DNA from: Sodiomyces alkalinus F11
Taxonomy: Eukaryota > Ascomycota > Sordariomycetes > Glomerellales > Plectosphaerellaceae
Assembly (NCBI RefSeq): GCF_003711515.1
Contig: NW_021167090.1
Location: 277,658 to 341,657, forward strand
Direction: 5' to 3'
DNA: 64,000 nucleotides
Part shown: piece after piece, positions 29,200-38,313 of the stretch
Layout: every line of letters begins with the position of its first letter
Position numbering within the stretch: the first letter of the stretch is position 1
Translations under genes and position numbers: made by a program
Notes under the pieces: generated by a model
Seen by the model: the letters and a program-made list of their open reading frames with translations, nothing else
Database searches by the model: none
Told to the model about the DNA's origin: nothing

Positions 29200-29640
29200 G
29201 AATTTCGTGATCGGTCGCGAAGCCGTATAGTATTAAGTAGCCGATCGATTTCGAGGTCACCGCTTAACCCTCCGGAAGATTTTAGCGTATTCGATTAAAA
29301 CGATATAGAGTCGGATTCTCGAAGTTCTTTAGCACGAAGTATAAGGAGTATATTATTAAGCGGGGTCCCTCTAAGACGCTTATAAAGTTAACGCCTAAAT
29401 CCACGTAATCTTTATTAGTAGGCTACCCTGGGTTAGATTTAAGCTTTATAAGCTTCTTTGTCTTTTAAGGAGAGGTCTTTTAATATAGAGGAGCGTAGAT
29501 ATAAGATAGCTCGAAAAGATCGTGAATTAGAGGCTGAAATTAAGAGGCGAAGGCTTAAAGATGAGCGGTATTATACGCTTAAGCTAAAGCGGATCGAACT
29601 AGAAAGAGAGTTATTATTACGTTTAGGATAACCGAGTTAG
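29200..29640 (+). pseudogene. Degraded ORF of the TIR element: Ser/Arg-rich region plus coiled coil
   Basis: Reading through RIP-type stops (TAA/TAG where Gln, Arg or Trp codons are expected), one plus-strand frame is coherent. It has an Arg/Ser-rich stretch (EEFRDRSRSRIVLSSRSISR), an acidic spacer, then a charged helix (29,461-29,628, fully open) made of Glu/Lys/Arg repeats such as KDRELEAEIKRRRLKDE, with a stop at 29,629. The same arrangement is found in copy 2 at about 61,020-61,470. The conserved order argues for a real ancestral protein; its function is unknown. Confidence 0.5.
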
Positions 29641-31209
29641 ATAGGTAAGAAGACTTTAGTTATCGGTATCGTTATTTGTATTATTATAGGGTATTCTTTT
29701 AAAAAAAAGCTATATCTTATAAAAAAACGCCTTTATAGACGCCTAATTATTATCGTGAAGTCCGAAATAGTAAAACCCTAACGTAATTGAAACGTTTCTA
29801 AAACGTTTTATAAATAACTATTTACTCCTTATTATTAGGAGTAGTATTACGGGCCTATAAGACCCGATAGTAATAGGGAGGGGGGCGGACGGCCTTAGGG
29901 AAATCTAGTAAAATAAATATTAGTCTATTAGTTCTTATTTTATAAAGAGTAATAAACTTACCCGAGACTATTTTACTATCCGCTATATTATTATAGCGAT
30001 ACTTAGCCTAGACTATATAAAGATAGTCGTAATAAGGGGAGGTAGCCTATAAAATAGATACTATTAGTAAAAGATACTAATAGAAAAATAAAATAGAATA
30101 TACTACGACTAATAGAGTTCTACTCTATACATGCCTAGTAATATTCCTCCGAACTCTAGCCGAAAAGATCTATTTGTATACGAAGGATATCGGGCTAGTA
30201 AAATAGATATATTAGCACGCGTTTTTAAATAGGTTCGGAATCGTTTCTGAAATAGTCCTTATATTTCCTTTATTATTTCGCGGAATATTATAAAGATATA
30301 TATCTTTAGCCACCGCTTTAGCCTTACGAGGAGTGTTAAGCTAACCGTTAATACTAAGAGTAAGGTTTCGTATCGATCGGTAGTATTAAGCGGTGCGGGT
30401 ATTATCACGAGCGTTAAGGGAGCCCGAAGCACTTAGAGCGGCCTACGTGTAGTGTGTCTTATAGATATATCTCTTTAGTGCACTAATCGAGGAAAATTTA
30501 GAGCGCTATATAGAATAAATTAGTTAAAGCCTTATCGCTATTTTATAAATAGAAAGATACTTATATTAAAGCAGAGCTCGCCGTCTTTTTCTATAAAGCG
30601 GTAGTATATCTCTCCCGCTACTAGGATAACCTTACTAGTCTTATAGAAGTATTAGTAAACTATAGTGTATTAGATTAATAAGTATACTTATACCGTCCGT
30701 CTTAAATTCTGGCAGATTTCTAGGACGTTTATTACTATCTTCCCTATTTATATACTACTAATATACCTCCGTATCTCTATAGTTAGAGGGTATTATCGCG
30801 AATTCTGTAGGAGAAATTTTAAAGAGGGTTAGAAAGGTTTCCAAAACGTTTCCTAATCGTTCCCGAATCGTTCCCGAATTATTTCTAACACGGTTAGAGA
30901 CGTAAAACACTAAAGAATCGATCCTGATAGGAAAATATACCTAAAAATAACGAGGAAGATAAATAAATTAATGTAGTTAATGAAAAAAAGTATTAATAGA
31001 GGGTAATAGTGATAGTACGAAAACACTCTCTATAAAAATATAGAGTGGTGGTGAAAGGAAAGAGATAATAATAACGTTAACGCTACGAAAAAGAGGGGAA
31101 TAACACGTTAACGTGTTACGACGCGACTCGTAAAGACTAGAGAAACGTTTCCCCTATACCGTTATTCCGGTATTCCACTATTCCTCTATTCGACTAATTA
31201 AAGCTTAGC

Positions 31210-31305
31210 CCCACACCTACCCTCAGCTTAACTTTTCCTAGCCACCCCCCCCACACCTACCCTCAGCTTAGCCTCGTGGTTAGATATCAGTTTATATATA
31301 GTCTC
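31210..31305 (-). repeat. Right terminal inverted repeat, element 1
   Basis: Inverted counterpart of 25939-26035, with the CCTACCCTCAGCTTA unit present twice. It ends GTCTC, directly followed by the duplication GCAGGCTA (31306-31313). Confidence 0.8.
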
Positions 31306-31594
31306 GCAGGCTAAAACAAAGTACAACCAACGTAAGCACTTTTTTCCTTTTCTGCCAATCTATACCGCCCAAAAAAATTCCCCTCTAGCAACGGCGAGAG
31401 TAGGTAGCGACAAGTAATTAGCGAGAGCTCTCCTAAACACTGTGAATTCCCAATTCTCATTCACTCGATCGCCGACAGGGTATCATATTTGAGGTCGATA
31501 CCTTGGTAATGTCGGTGTCTCCGACAGGCGGCCCAGGAGTTCTTATCCCTCATACAGAAGCTCCATTGGACCCTGCTAGCATCGCGACGGCACC
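31306..31594 (+). promoter_or_regulatory. Short promoter/leader of RPA190, adjoining the element
   Basis: Only 289 bp separate the end of TIR element 1 from the RPA190 ATG. CpA and TpG are normal here, so RIP stopped sharply at the element border. The core promoter must lie here or inside the element's end. Confidence 0.6.
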
Positions 31595-34500
31595 ATGAAC
31601 ATTTCTCAACCCGTTTCTTCCGCCATCGAGTCGGTGGAATTCACGTTTCTCACCGACTCGGAGATCCGATCGATATCCGTCAAGCGCATTGAAAATGAAA
31701 ACACGTTCGACAACCTACTGAACCCCGTCCCGGGTGGTCTCTACGATCCCGCACTTGGCTCATGGGCAGACTCAATGTACGCCCCCGTTTCCCCCCACCG
31801 AGTCGCTGCCTTGCTTCTGGCTGTTCTACCCGAGTCCACTGACCCGAATCTGTTCTAGATGCGCTACCTGCAACCTGAGCCAATCTTCATGTCCTGGTCA
31901 CCCGGGTCACATAGAACTATCTGTGCCCGTGTACCATCCCGTCTACCTGGACCAGGTTCTCCGCCTCCTTCGATCCCAATGCGCATACTGCAAAGGCTTC
32001 CGTATGCCCCATCGCGATGTCCACCTTTACACTTGCAAGTTGCGTCTTCTTCAACATGGTCTGATACATGCCGCCCGAGTCATCGACGCCATCGGCGAAA
32101 ACCTGAAGGGTCTGGCGCTTCCCGGCGTCCCTCAGGAGGAGAGCGAAGCCGAAGAAGAGGGAAGCAGTGTCGATTCGGTCTCGAGAGCTCGGGAATCGTT
32201 TGTCAGGCGTCACCTCAGATCAACCGCGAGCCAGCTCAGCATGGGGGATCTGCGAAAGGGCAAACACGAGGGCGCCCTCGAGATGCGAAGGGAAGTCATC
32301 AAGGATTTTATGAACGCCATTGCCAAGGCAAAAAAATGCGGCGCTTGCGGCGGTATCTCGCCTGCTTATCGGAAAGACGCCTACGTCAAGATCTTCGAGA
32401 AGGCTCTTTCGGAGAAAGATGCGCACAAAATGGCCCAGCAAAACCTCAGGGCGAAGGACGCCATGGCTACAGTCGTGACGCCTGCCAAAGCCAAGGCCAA
32501 GGGCAGGCCGAACAGCTACAATTCCGACGAAGGAGTGGCCGATGTCGAAGCATCTTCTGACTCTGGCTCCGGGCAAGACGTGGAAACGGGCGGGATGGAA
32601 TCAGACGACAGCGAGCAACCAGCCCCCCGGAAGAGTACGGCTAAAGAGCCATCCTCGACGACGAGACGGCAACGGTACCTCAGCGTGATGGAAGTACGCG
32701 AGCGCCTGAGGGAGCTCTTCGATAAAGAGCAGGAGGTTCTTGCCCTGGTGTACAACAGCAAACCACCCAAGAAGAAGGCGGGACCAGTCTCGCCAGATAT
32801 GTTCTTCGTGCAGACCCTTCTGGTTCCGCCGAATAAGTTCCGCCCGGAAGCTCGCACTGGCGACTCGCAGATTGCCGAGGCCCAGCAGAACAGCCTGTAC
32901 AAGAACGTCCTCCGAGCGTCCGCGACAATTGCACGCGTCCATCAGACCATGGGACAAGCGGCTCAGAGCGGCCGGATTCGGACCATGAGCGACCTCCACC
33001 AGGCCTGGACTGAGCTCCAACACGCCGTCAACTCGCTGATTGACAAAGATAGAAACCCCATCATCGGAGCTGCGGCAAAGAGGAATGAGGAGGGCATCAA
33101 GCAGATCCTGGAGAAGAAAGAGGGCCTCTTTCGGAAGAACATGATGGGCAAGCGTGTCAACTTCGCCGCCCGCAGTGTCATCTCCCCCGATCCCAACATC
33201 GAGACCAACGAAATCGGCGTGCCCCCGGTCTTTGCACGGAAGCTGACGTATCCGGAACCTGTGACGAGCCACAACTTCAGAGACATGCAACAGGCTGTCA
33301 TCAACGGCGTGGATAAATGGCCGGGCGCGGCTGCGATCGAGTACGAGAACGGCCAGATCACCAACCTCCGCGGGAAGTCCGCAGACGAGCGCGTCTCGCT
33401 GGCAAATCAGCTTCTCGCGCCGTCAGATGCCCTCGCCAGCGGCGTCAAGAACAAGAAAGTGTACAGGCATCTTACCAATGGCGACGTTGTGTTGATGAAC
33501 CGGCAGCCTACGCTCCACAAACCCTCCATCATGGGCCATCGCGTTCGGGTGCTTCCGGGCGAAAAGACGATCCGCATGCACTACGCCAACTGTAATACGT
33601 ACAACGCCGATTTCGACGGAGACGAAATGAATATGCACTTTCCCCAGAACGAGGTGGCCAGGGCCGAGGCGCTCCAGATTGCGGACACGGACCATCAGTA
33701 TCTCTCGGGCACCGCAGGGAAGCCTCTGCGAGGTCTGATCCAGGATCATATCTCGGTCTCCGTGGCCCTATGCAGCAAGGACGCGTTCTTCCACCGAGCG
33801 GACTACATGCAACTCATCTACGCCGCCTTGCGGCCAGAGAGCGGACACATTCTGGGCGAACGTATCGAACTGGTACCGCCAGCCGTCCTCAAGCCGGTCC
33901 CGAGGTGGACGGGCAAGCAAGTCATTACGACAATCCTCAAGAACATCAAGCCGCCGAATGGAGAAGGAGTCTGGATGAGCGGTAAGACGCAAGTACCGGC
34001 CGATCGCTGGGGCGAGCATTCCGAAGAGGGCGCAGTGCTGTTCCAGAATGGCCAATTCATCCACGGCATCCTGGATAAGGCGCATTTGGGGCCGAGCTCA
34101 GGCGGTTTCATTCATTCGATTCACGAAGTTTACGGTCCTGCCATCGCTGGCAAACTTCTCAGCGCCCTGGGGAGGCTTCTGACCCGGTTCCTGAACATGC
34201 GCGCTTTCACATGCGGCATGGACGACCTGAGACTCACGCCGGAAGGCGAGCAGACCAGGCGGGAAGTCCTGAAGCAAGCTGCAGACATCGGTCTCGAAGT
34301 GGCGGCCAAATACGTCTCGCTCGAGGACGCCAAGCCTACCGACACGGACGCGGAGCTCTTGACCCGACTGGAGGAAGTCATGCGCGACGACAACAAGCAG
34401 GAAGGTCTCGATCTGCTCAGCAACCAGAGAAGCGGACAGCTCTCTTCCGCCGTGACGAAGGCGTGCCTTCCCAAGGGTCTGGTCAAGCAATTCCCCAAGA

Positions 34501-36863
34501 ACCAGATGCAGGCCATGACGATTTCCGGTGCCAAGGGAGGAGCAGTCAACGCCAACCTCATCTCTTGTAACCTCGGGCAGCAGGTTCTGGAGGGCAGGAG
34601 AGTTCCGGTGATGGTCAGCGGCAAGACCCTGCCCTGTTTCCGACCGTTCGAGTCCCACGTTCGGGCTGGCGGTTACATTGTCAACAGGTTCTTGACCGGT
34701 ATCCGGCCGCAAGAGTACTATTTCCATCACATGGCTGGCCGCGAGGGCCTCATCGATACCGCCGTCAAGACGTCCAGGTCCGGATACCTGCAACGGTGTC
34801 TCATCAAGGGCATGGAAGGTTTACGGGTATCGTATGACTCGACCGTCCGAGACGCCGACGGGACTCTCGTGCAGTTCCTCTACGGAGAAGACGGCCTCGA
34901 CGTGACCAAGCAGAAGTACTTGACGGACTTTAGCTTCGTGCTGCGCAACATCGGATCCGAGTCGGCGCAGCTGAACTTTGGAAGCAATTTCAAGGAGATG
35001 TTTGCGGAGACCAAGGACGAGATTGTGCGCCACATGAAGAGCGCGATCAAGCACGCGAAACTGAATCATCCCAACGCAAAGGACCCCGTCAACTCCATGG
35101 TTAACCCTGCCCGGATAGCGTTTGCCACGTCGGAGAAGTTCTACGAGGCGATGACCAAATACATCAAGGAGAACAAGGACGGTCTGATCAAAGAGAAGGG
35201 CGACAAGGAGAAGGGCGGTGGCCGCGGCTCTTCCTCGCTCATTCCGAGCGTGGGCAAGAAGTCGGCGGAGCTCGTACTGGCGGCCAAGTACATGCGGTCC
35301 CTTGTCGAACCTGGCGAGGGCGTCGGCATCGTGGCCGGTCAGAGTGTGGGTGAACCGTCGACGCAGATGACCCTGAACACGTTCCATTTGGCAGGTCATT
35401 CTGCCAAGAACGTCACGCTGGGTATCCCTCGTCTTCGAGAAATTCTCATGACCGCCAGTCGGACCATCTCGACGCCTGCCATGACCATCTTCCCGAACGA
35501 GGAGCTCACCCAGGCGGAATGCGAGATGTTCACCAAATCCATCAGCGTCCTCCCCATGGCCCACGTGTTGGACAAGGCTGTTGTTCATGAGCGCATGGGC
35601 AAGGGCAGGGACGGAGGCCTGCATAAGTTCTACGACGTACGGCTCACGTTCTTCCCGGCGGAGGAGTACACCAAGGCGTACGCCATTGAGGTTGCGGACG
35701 TTCTCACGGCCGTGGAGAAGAAGTTCCTTGATCACCTTGTCAAGTTCATGTTGAGGGATGTCAGGAAGAAGATGGTGCCGCTGAGCGCCGCCGCGCCGGC
35801 CGTCGGCACCAAGTCCGGCGTGGTGGAGATGGCTACGGGAACAGGCGGAGCGGCAAGAGCTGCACTCGACGACGACGGCGGCGACGACGACGACGACGAG
35901 GGTGATGGTGACGCCACCAATGTCAAGGCGCGGGTGAACCGCTCCGAGGCGGTGTCGTATGGTCCGAACGACGAGGACGATGATGCGATCCAGAGGGAGA
36001 TGGCGCGTGAGGCGACCGACGATGAGGAGGAAGACGAAGGGTTTGGCGGTAGCCCGGCGCCCGAGGGCCCCAAGCGGAAGGGAAAGAACGACATGGCCGA
36101 TGACGAGTCGGAAACCTCAGGCTCGGAAGACTCGGATGACAAAAAGGACGGCGGGCGAGCCGAGCGGGTGAAGAGCCGATACAGACACGTGTCGCGATTC
36201 CGCAGCGACGAGGCGACGGGCGGCTGGTGCGAGTTTACGCTCGAGTTCGACGCGAACACGCCCAAGCTCCTCATGCTGAACGTGGTGCAGGAGGCGGTCA
36301 GGAAGACGGTCATCCAGGAGGTCCCGGGTGTCGGCGGCTGCACGCTCGTGGACGACCACCTGCTCCGCGACGCGGACACGGGGGCGGAGAAGAAGGTCAG
36401 GGCGATCCACACGGCGGGGTCGAACCTGAAGCAGATGCAGCGGTACGGCGACTACATCAACCCGAACCGGACGTCGACGAACGACATCGCGGCGGTGCTG
36501 GACGTGTACGGCGTGGAGGCGTGCCGCAGCAGCATCGTGCTCGAGCTGGGCAACGTCTTCGGGGGCCACGGCATCTCGGTGGATAACCGGCACCTGAACC
36601 TCATCGCCGACTACATGACGCGCGGCGGCGACTTTAGGCCCTTCAACCGCAACGGGCTCCGGGGTAATGTGAGCCCGTTCACCAAGATGAGCTTCGAGAC
36701 GACGCTCGCCTTCCTCAAGGACGCTGTGTTGGATGGGGATTGGGATGACCTCTCGACGCCGAGTGGCCGGCTCGTCATGGGTAGGCTGGGCAAGCTGGGC
36801 ACGGGTGCGTTTGACGTGTTCACCAAGTTGCCTACGCGGCATGCCCTGTCTGCTGCGGAGTAG
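31595..36863 (+). CDS. RPA190: DNA-directed RNA polymerase I largest subunit (RPA190/A190)
   Basis: Largest catalytic subunit of nucleolar RNA polymerase I, which transcribes the 35S rDNA. Exon 1 is 31595-31776 and exon 2 is 31859-36863. The 82-nt intron (GTACGC donor, CTGAC branch, TTCTAG acceptor) splits the codon of Ile61 and brings the zinc-binding clamp motif CATCNLSQSSCPGHPGH (Cys62, 65, 72, His75) in frame. The product is about 1,728 residues, slightly longer than the yeast protein. Further marks are a second Cys pair (CAYCKGF), the active-site magnesium loop NADFDGD (643-649), the bridge-helix/trigger-loop part GQSVGEPSTQMTLNTFH (about 1221-1237), and an acidic Asp/Glu insertion (about 1398 onward) typical of pol I jaw regions. 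All conserved motifs are intact despite RIP-eroded repeats on both sides. Confidence 0.96.
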
Positions 36864-36884
36864 GTGGTGCTTGGCTCAGCGGCC

Positions 36885-36953
36885 AAAAAGAAAATGAAGA
36901 AAAAATGAAGAAAAATGAAGAAAAAAGAAGGAAAGGAAAAGGAAAAGGAAAGG
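36885..36953. repeat. Purine-rich AAAATGAAG-like short tandem repeat
   Basis: Imperfect repeats of a 9-10 nt A/G-rich unit just downstream of the RPA190 stop codon. The tract is probably in the 3' UTR. Confidence 0.65.
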
Positions 36954-37387
36954 GGTTTGCAGAATGAGAAATTTGGCTTTCCATGCCCCCTTACCTGGTT
37001 CTGTATGAACAAGAACAAGAAAAGAAGAAGGGGTCTGCTTGTCTGGATTTCTGGGATTTTCTGAAAACACTCATGCATCCTCGTGCAGGCGTCTGATCGG
37101 TGTAGATAATAAATGGGATTGATGTTGTTGTATGTAGTACATACTTCGTAGCTTGCTTTTAATTTCGGCACATTGGCTTTGCCGTCTACTTTTGTTTCTG
37201 CTATCTTTTGTAGAGAGTGAGGCTTACCATTCTTTCGTCGTGATGCTCATGATGGATGAGATGGCGTTGTACCGTATTAACTGTCGACTTTACGATGGCC
37301 GCCGAGATGGTATCTGCTGACGTAATGGAGCGTCTTGCCCTTGTCTCTTCGCTTCTGGCAGCAGAATACAGGTATCGAAGGAGTATC

Positions 37388-37438
37388 TAAGGTACCTAGG
37401 TACTGGGTACTGGGTACTAGGTACTGGGTACTAAGTAA
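37388..37438. repeat. GGTACT(G/A) minisatellite
   Basis: Tandem 7-8 nt units of the form GGTACTGG/GGTACTAG after a TACCTAGGTAC palindrome. Related AGGTAC motifs occur near 25,860. No function is apparent. Confidence 0.65.
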
Positions 37439-37899
37439 TTACCGTTACACAAGGACACAGGCCGACTCCTCTTTACTCCGCAATACTTCCATAACGCCCG
37501 CCCCCGAGTTGGCGGTGGGTCGGGGAAGTATCCGTATATTTTAGAAAGGCGCGAAGACGCGAAGACGCGAGGAAGGACCGAGACATCCCAGGCTAAGGTG
37601 GGAGAAGGGATCGTGGTCCTGGAAACGTCGGGCTCGCATGGTTACACAGCTTTCAGAACAAGCGAGAGAAGCGCCGTGTGACGTTGCACCAACGACGAAG
37701 ATTAGACGAGCTCGCGCCTAGGTGGACAACGGAAGTCCGTCCCACTATTTGCCTGGAGAGGCAATCGCATATACGGTGTGGTGGTGTGTGGAAGGGGGGT
37801 GGGGAAAGGAGGGGTCGGGATGGAACAGTGTGTGGGGCCGGTGGCAGCGGGGAAAAAAAGACGGTTGGGGATTGAATCGAGTCGGTGCAACTCGAGCAA

Positions 37900-37907
37900 C
37901 TACGCAG
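37900..37907. repeat. Target-site duplication of TIR element 2 (CTACGCAG), left copy
   Basis: The exact 8-mer recurs at 63102-63109, immediately after the other terminus. Together they delimit a 25.2-kb composite insertion. Confidence 0.85.
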
Positions 37908-38010
37908 GAGGTTACTGATAAACTGATATTGAACTCGGTGGCTAAGCTGAGGGTAGGTATAGGGCTAGTGGGGCGACTTATTAAGCTGAGGATAGGTGTA
38001 GGGGGTGGTT
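37908..38010 (+). repeat. Left terminal inverted repeat, element 2
   Basis: It pairs with 63000-63101 over about 100 bp with few differences, most of them transitions. It contains the same internal doublet as element 1. Confidence 0.8.
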
Positions 38011-38295
38011 AGTGCTAGGTTATATAATATACGTGTATACCTTAACTAATCTTTAGGTGTTAATAGAGGGGTAAATAAGTAAGGGGTAGTATAGTAAGAG
38101 ATAGTGATAAATTAAGGCGATAGGAAACGATTCGGAAACGATTCGGAAATGTTTCGAAAAGTTTAAATAATTTCTTTAGTATAGATCTCGACTCGGAAAT
38201 AGATCCTGATAGTAAGATTTAGTAAAGGGAGGACTTACTAAACCTAGAAAGTTAAGAAGACGACTTTTATAACTTAAGATTTATTAAAAATAAGA

Positions 38296-38313
38296 ATCTA
38301 AGACTATATCTTT
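38296..38313. repeat. LINE target-site duplication, left copy
   Basis: ATCTAAGACTATATCTTT here and ATCTAGGACTATATCTTT at 58171-58188 differ by one A/G transition. Element 1 carries the single uninterrupted site at about 26,343-26,362. This marks the point where the LINE entered element 2. Confidence 0.7.

Larger units (their letters stand above)
25939..31305 (+). mobile_element. TIR DNA element, copy 1 (5,367 bp, RIP-eroded, family unassigned)
   Basis: It is bounded by an exact 8-bp duplication and terminal inverted repeats: left end GAGATTACAGGTAAACTGAT; right end, read inward on the minus strand, GAGACTATATATAAACTGAT, followed in both by ATCTAACCACGAGGCTAAGC. Each TIR holds a second AAGCTGAGGGTAGG-like unit about 45-50 bp further in. 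The interior is AT-rich, dense in TAA/TAG stops and poor in CpA/TpG, as expected after RIP. A partly open plus-strand frame (about 29,200-29,640) has a Ser/Arg-rich part and a coiled-coil tail, and is shared with copy 2. No transposase motif could be recognised. An 8-bp duplication fits hAT, P, Merlin, KDZ or Mutator-like groups, but none is supported by protein evidence. Confidence 0.8.
36864..37899. other. RPA190 3' region and unique DNA up to repeat block 2
   Basis: No gene is recognised. It contains a purine-rich AAAATGAAG-type repeat (36,885-36,953), a GGTACT minisatellite (37,388-37,438) and a short GCGAAGAC repeat near 37,553-37,572. Composition is normal up to the element border. Confidence 0.6.

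Noticed and set aside
25939..31305. Assignment of the TIR element to the hAT superfamily
   Set aside because: The 8-bp duplication fits, but no hAT transposase motif (such as the C-terminal dimerisation region) can be read and the TIRs are longer than usual.
31734..31858. N-terminal start of RPA190 within the intron (open frame from 31734)
   Set aside because: The open frame reads through the intron. Splicing from the ATG at 31595 gives the conserved N-terminus and joins the zinc motif in frame.
35732..36842. Minus-strand ORFs opposite the 3' end of RPA190
   Set aside because: They are shadows of the RPA190 coding strand, including its Asp/Glu-rich insertion.
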